Shown in pieces: positions 4,795-7,170 of a DNA stretch of 7,170 nt (position 1 is its first letter; every line of letters starts with the position of its first letter). The notes under the pieces are model-generated. The model had not been told where the DNA came from, searched no databases, and saw only the letters and a list, made by a program, of their open reading frames with translations. The stretch is from CAZRNB01 sp964601355. Lineage in GTDB: Bacteria; Planctomycetota; Phycisphaerae; Sedimentisphaerales; Anaerobacaceae. The position numbers and the translations under genes are program-made. The stretch is taken from NCBI GenBank assembly GCA_964601355.1, contig CAZRNB010000138.1, forward strand, positions 1 through 7,170. Direction: 5' to 3'.

Positions 4795-6795
4795 TCAATT
4801 GGATGCCGGTGGTAGCTCCTCATTTTCGTAAACACTGGCGTAGCTAATGCCATCATACCACGTGCGGGCAGTGTCACCTATCAGGGTGCTCTGTGTACCG
4901 ACCCGGATCGCTTCATCGTCCACGAACACCTCGAAGGTGTTGTTAGCTAAGGCCTGGATGCGGCCGATGTAGGCTTGATAAAGGAAAGTATTGTCACTGC
5001 CGGTCAGTACGAGCGCGGTATCGTGGTTGCCCTCTTCGACCTGCTTGCACGCCATCTGCCGGAACAATTGCATTCCATCAGCCGACAGACCCGCTTTGAT
5101 CCGCCAATCCGCAGCCGGATTCGCCCAGAAGTTGACCCAGATATCGTAAGTTCCCGTTTCAGGCACTGTCACCAGCGTCTTGATAGCAGGTGCATTCTCA
5201 CCGCCAACTTCGGCTGATGTTAGAACGGAGTCGTAGTTGCCGAACCCTGTCCGCTGATGCCATTGGTTGTCCACCGCTCCGGCGTTAGCATCCGGCCCGG
5301 TGGTGATCAGCGGCGAACCGTCCACGAGAAAAGTGTTCTCAGTTGTTGCATCTACATAGCTCATCGGCTCGACGATTTCCTGGCGGCGATCTAAAATACC
5401 GACAACAGCCGCATCAAAAATCTGAGCGGTGTAATATGTTCCACGCCACCACAATAAAGCGGTATTGTTTGAGTCCCAGGCCGGGACGATAGGTCTAAAG
5501 TTGTCTCGTACAGAGTTCTGCGTAATAGGTGTCCATGTCCAGGTCGCTCCGTGGTCGGCGGTAAGGCCTTTGAAAATTTCATGAACAACCAGATTCGTAT
5601 CGTCACGGGGATCAAAGGGCGTAGAAATGTAAATGGTGTTTGGATCGTTGGGGTGCAATGCTCCCAAACCGACATAGTCCTGTTCGCTGTTATACATTTT
5701 CGCCCCAGCCTTACCCAGATACGTTGAGGTCCAATTCAAGCCGTCAAAGCGGGCGTAAAAGAACCGGTGATCCATCTCAGAATTATTTGCCCGCGCTTTG
5801 AAAATCGTGGCGATTGTGCCGTCGTCATAAGTTTGAAGATCGATAGTCCAGCAGCGAGTCATCATAATGCCCCGAACGACCGTGTTGGCCGCGAAAACCC
5901 GCGTAAAATCAGAGGGTTTGGGGGCAGTCTTGTCGGAGATATTACTGTCCCTTATAGTACCGTCTGATCTGAAGCTCTGGCCGTTCTTGATGTAGCCGTG
6001 ATAAATGCTCGTATTGTAATCGCGGGGATGATGCTCAGTACCGACGAAATCGATGCGATCAACGCCGTTGCCCCAGTATTTGAAGTATCCGTTGACATAG
6101 CCGATGCTTATGTCGGGCTGCGTCAACAGCCCGCCATAAGACCAGGTATCGCCCCAGTCGGTTGAAACCATCAGATTCGGGCTGCGTGCATAGCATCGGA
6201 CGATGTTATAAACCTTATCTTCAGCCGAAAGATAGAATATATTGGAATAAGTGGTTGAGAAGTCAGTGCCGCCGGGGATGCTGTTCCAATCGAACCGCCG
6301 TTCCTCAGTCCAGGAGTTGCCGTCATAAATGCGATATCGGCTGGCAGTATCGTAGTGCTGGGCGTAAAGGACCAGATATTTACCGTCCGACCGAACCCAA
6401 AAAGCGGGTGCATTATGGTCGTCGCAGCCGGCTTTCATGAATATAAATCTTATCGGCAATCCGGTTTGAAGATCAAAGATAACCGCTTCAATGTTCCCGT
6501 TGCGAAGCGAGCCACCAACGCCGGAACCGCTTGCATCGGAACCAATAATCAGCTTGCCACCCACCACATCAACGACGGCTCGCTCATCCTGGTACCAGCA
6601 CCAGGCGCCGTTGTTATTGAACTGAATTAAATTGCCACTGACCAGATCCCGGGCGCCGGCTTGCGATACAGTCGTGGTCGATGCTGTACCGTTTCTCGAA
6701 TAAGCTTCCTGATTGTATGTGAGTAACCCAAATAAAAAGACCATGATTATTGTATGCAAAATTTTATTGCTTAAAAATTTCGGTATCGTATCCAA
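4795..6795 (-). CDS. secreted BNR/Asp-box beta-propeller protein with C-terminal beta-sandwich-like module
   Basis: About 666 residues counted from a TTG at 6795. The N-terminus (MDTIPKFLSNKILHTIIMVF...) is a signal peptide, with cleavage likely near AYS-R at about residue 33. The bulk (about 55-460) is a BNR_4-type propeller. Its signs are GAWCWYQDERAVV at about 63, CDDHNAPAF, GTEHHPRDYNTSIYHG, and two Asp boxes (STDWGDTWS and TADHGATWT). The last ~200 residues, including TGTYDIWVNFWANPAADWRI and TWYDGISYASV, look like a beta-sandwich binding module. BNR_4 proteins include polysaccharide lyases (for example PL24-type ulvan lyases) and other glycan-active proteins, so a role on extracellular polysaccharide is plausible but unproven. 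Start choice: the frame stays open to a GTG at 6846, but that lacks a ribosome binding site and would translate an interspersed repeat. The TTG follows AAAGGA by four bases. An ATG at 6744 would cut into the signal peptide. Confidence 0.88.
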   Translation of the reverse strand: MDTIPKFLSNKILHTIIMVFLFGLLTYNQEAYSRNGTASTTTVSQAGARDLVSGNLIQFNNNGAWCWYQDERAVVDVVGGKLIIGSDASGSGVGGSLRNGNIEAVIFDLQTGLPIRFIFMKAGCDDHNAPAFWVRSDGKYLVLYAQHYDTASRYRIYDGNSWTEERRFDWNSIPGGTDFSTTYSNIFYLSAEDKVYNIVRCYARSPNLMVSTDWGDTWSYGGLLTQPDISIGYVNGYFKYWGNGVDRIDFVGTEHHPRDYNTSIYHGYIKNGQSFRSDGTIRDSNISDKTAPKPSDFTRVFAANTVVRGIMMTRCWTIDLQTYDDGTIATIFKARANNSEMDHRFFYARFDGLNWTSTYLGKAGAKMYNSEQDYVGLGALHPNDPNTIYISTPFDPRDDTNLVVHEIFKGLTADHGATWTWTPITQNSVRDNFRPIVPAWDSNNTALLWWRGTYYTAQIFDAAVVGILDRRQEIVEPMSYVDATTENTFLVDGSPLITTGPDANAGAVDNQWHQRTGFGNYDSVLTSAEVGGENAPAIKTLVTVPETGTYDIWVNFWANPAADWRIKAGLSADGMQLFRQMACKQVEEGNHDTALVLTGSDNTFLYQAYIGRIQALANNTFEVFVDDEAIRVGTQSTLIGDTARTWYDGISYASVYENEELPPASN

Positions 6796-6799
6796 ATCA

Positions 6800-6805
6800 T
6801 CCTTT
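6800..6805 (-). promoter_or_regulatory. ribosome binding site supporting a TTG start of the BNR gene
   Basis: On the minus strand AAAGGA lies four bases before the TTG at 6795. The spacing is slightly short. It directly abuts the interspersed repeat at 6806-6826, so the repeat insertion may have supplied or fixed the translation start. Confidence 0.45.
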
Positions 6806-6826
6806 CCCTCGACTGCGCTCGGGACA
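6806..6826. repeat. fragment of a widespread GC-rich interspersed repeat
   Basis: The 21 bases beginning CCCTCGACTGCGCTCGGG match the core of a short repeat (usual form like CCTTCGACTGCGCTCAGGACA) found scattered in many bacterial draft genomes. It is markedly more GC-rich than its surroundings. If translation began at the GTG at 6846 it would be read as VPSAVEG, a typical by-product of this repeat. Confidence 0.65.
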
Positions 6827-6846
6827 TGTTTGTGGAATGCTAACAC

Positions 6847-7170
6847 TTAATAAACGAGATCATTATTAAATGGTAAAGGTTTATCTGTTCTCCATATTAC
6901 AATTATTAAATTAGTAAAGAATTTCTTATAAATGGTACAATATTGCTGCTATAAAAACAATCAAAAAGCATATTCAGGATAAGCTGCTCCTGTGATATTT
7001 CATTGCATAGAGAAGACCGTTTCCACCGGCTCTGGTGCATCGAGCGTAGTGCCACACGCCAATTTTTTTGTTACCGTTTTGATACAAATGTTTGAATATA
7101 ATAGTTACAATTGAAAAAGTTCAGTGTAGAATAAATATACCATTGCGCTGAAATTTCTTAACGTAATTAT
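6847..7170. other. AT-rich 3'-end region without a visible gene
   Basis: These 324 bases hold copy 2 of the 119-nt repeat (6939-7057). The flanks, about 6847-6938 and 7058-7170, are AT-rich. The minus strand of this region is the upstream side of the BNR gene, so its promoter must lie here or within the repeat. No pair of -35/-10 boxes stood out clearly. No tRNA, CRISPR or strong hairpin is seen. Confidence 0.6.
6939..7057 (+). repeat. copy 2 of the uncharacterised ~119-nt direct repeat
   Basis: Partner of 3527-3645 in the same orientation. It starts with AATATTG, has AAAAAGC 24 bases later and ends in TGCCACAC, and it shares about 68 of 95 bases over 6963-7057. Its minus-strand frame reads GVWHYARC, then TRAGGNGLLYAMKYHRSSLS and TGA. 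That frame is open from about 7120 but has no ATG. Like copy 1 it lies directly upstream of a minus-strand gene, here the BNR protein. Together the two copies bracket the phosphoesterase and BNR genes. Confidence 0.7.

Noticed and set aside
5391..5675. Extra open frames on both strands inside the BNR gene
   Set aside because: They overlap a gene with clear Asp boxes and family motifs, lack ribosome binding sites and show no recognisable protein features.
7120..7152. Inverted repeat TTCAGTG/CGCTGAA near the right edge
   Set aside because: Seven pairs with a wobble and a 19-base AT-rich loop; no gene context gives it meaning.

Overview
The window reads as about 7.2 kb of chromosome from a mesophilic, moderate-GC bacterium. 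The dihydropteroate synthase sequence and the secreted BNR-type protein with a C-terminal beta-sandwich-like module look most like Planctomycetota (Phycisphaerae-type). That placement is inference from remembered family resemblance, not from any marker in the window. One housekeeping gene sits at the left edge. The rest is an accessory region of small genes, toxin-antitoxin parts, interspersed repeats and two exported proteins.

Left part (1-1551): the 3' portion of folP enters from the left edge. It is followed by a two-gene unit, a predicted lipoprotein and a 67-residue protein, 12 bases apart. Just beyond lies a second, divergent copy of the last ~25 codons of folP (about 1477-1551). The lipoprotein pair therefore sits between an intact folP 3' end and a detached folP tail, as expected if DNA was inserted at, or recombined with, the folP 3' end.

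Middle part (1552-3512): an 84-bp palindromic interspersed repeat (1660-1743) precedes a MntA/HepT (nucleotidyltransferase/HEPN) toxin-antitoxin pair. HepT is interrupted by an in-frame TAG right after its RX4HXY active-site motif, and its usual C-terminal end is still readable beyond the stop. An HNH endonuclease-like protein with an added C-terminal zinc ribbon follows. A second nucleotidyltransferase on the minus strand has no HEPN partner.

Right part (3513-7170): a Tat-exported calcineurin-type phosphoesterase (+) and a large secreted BNR/Asp-box beta-propeller protein (-) converge. They are bracketed by two same-orientation copies of a ~119-nt repeat (3527-3645 and 6939-7057, about 72% identical over the best 95 nt). 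A piece of a second widespread interspersed repeat overlaps the start region of the BNR gene and seems to supply or adjoin its ribosome binding site. The rest of the right end is AT-rich, with no gene visible.

No complete new system is evident. The points most worth a second look are the duplicated folP tail around the lipoprotein unit, the amber-interrupted HepT, and the uncharacterised paired repeat.
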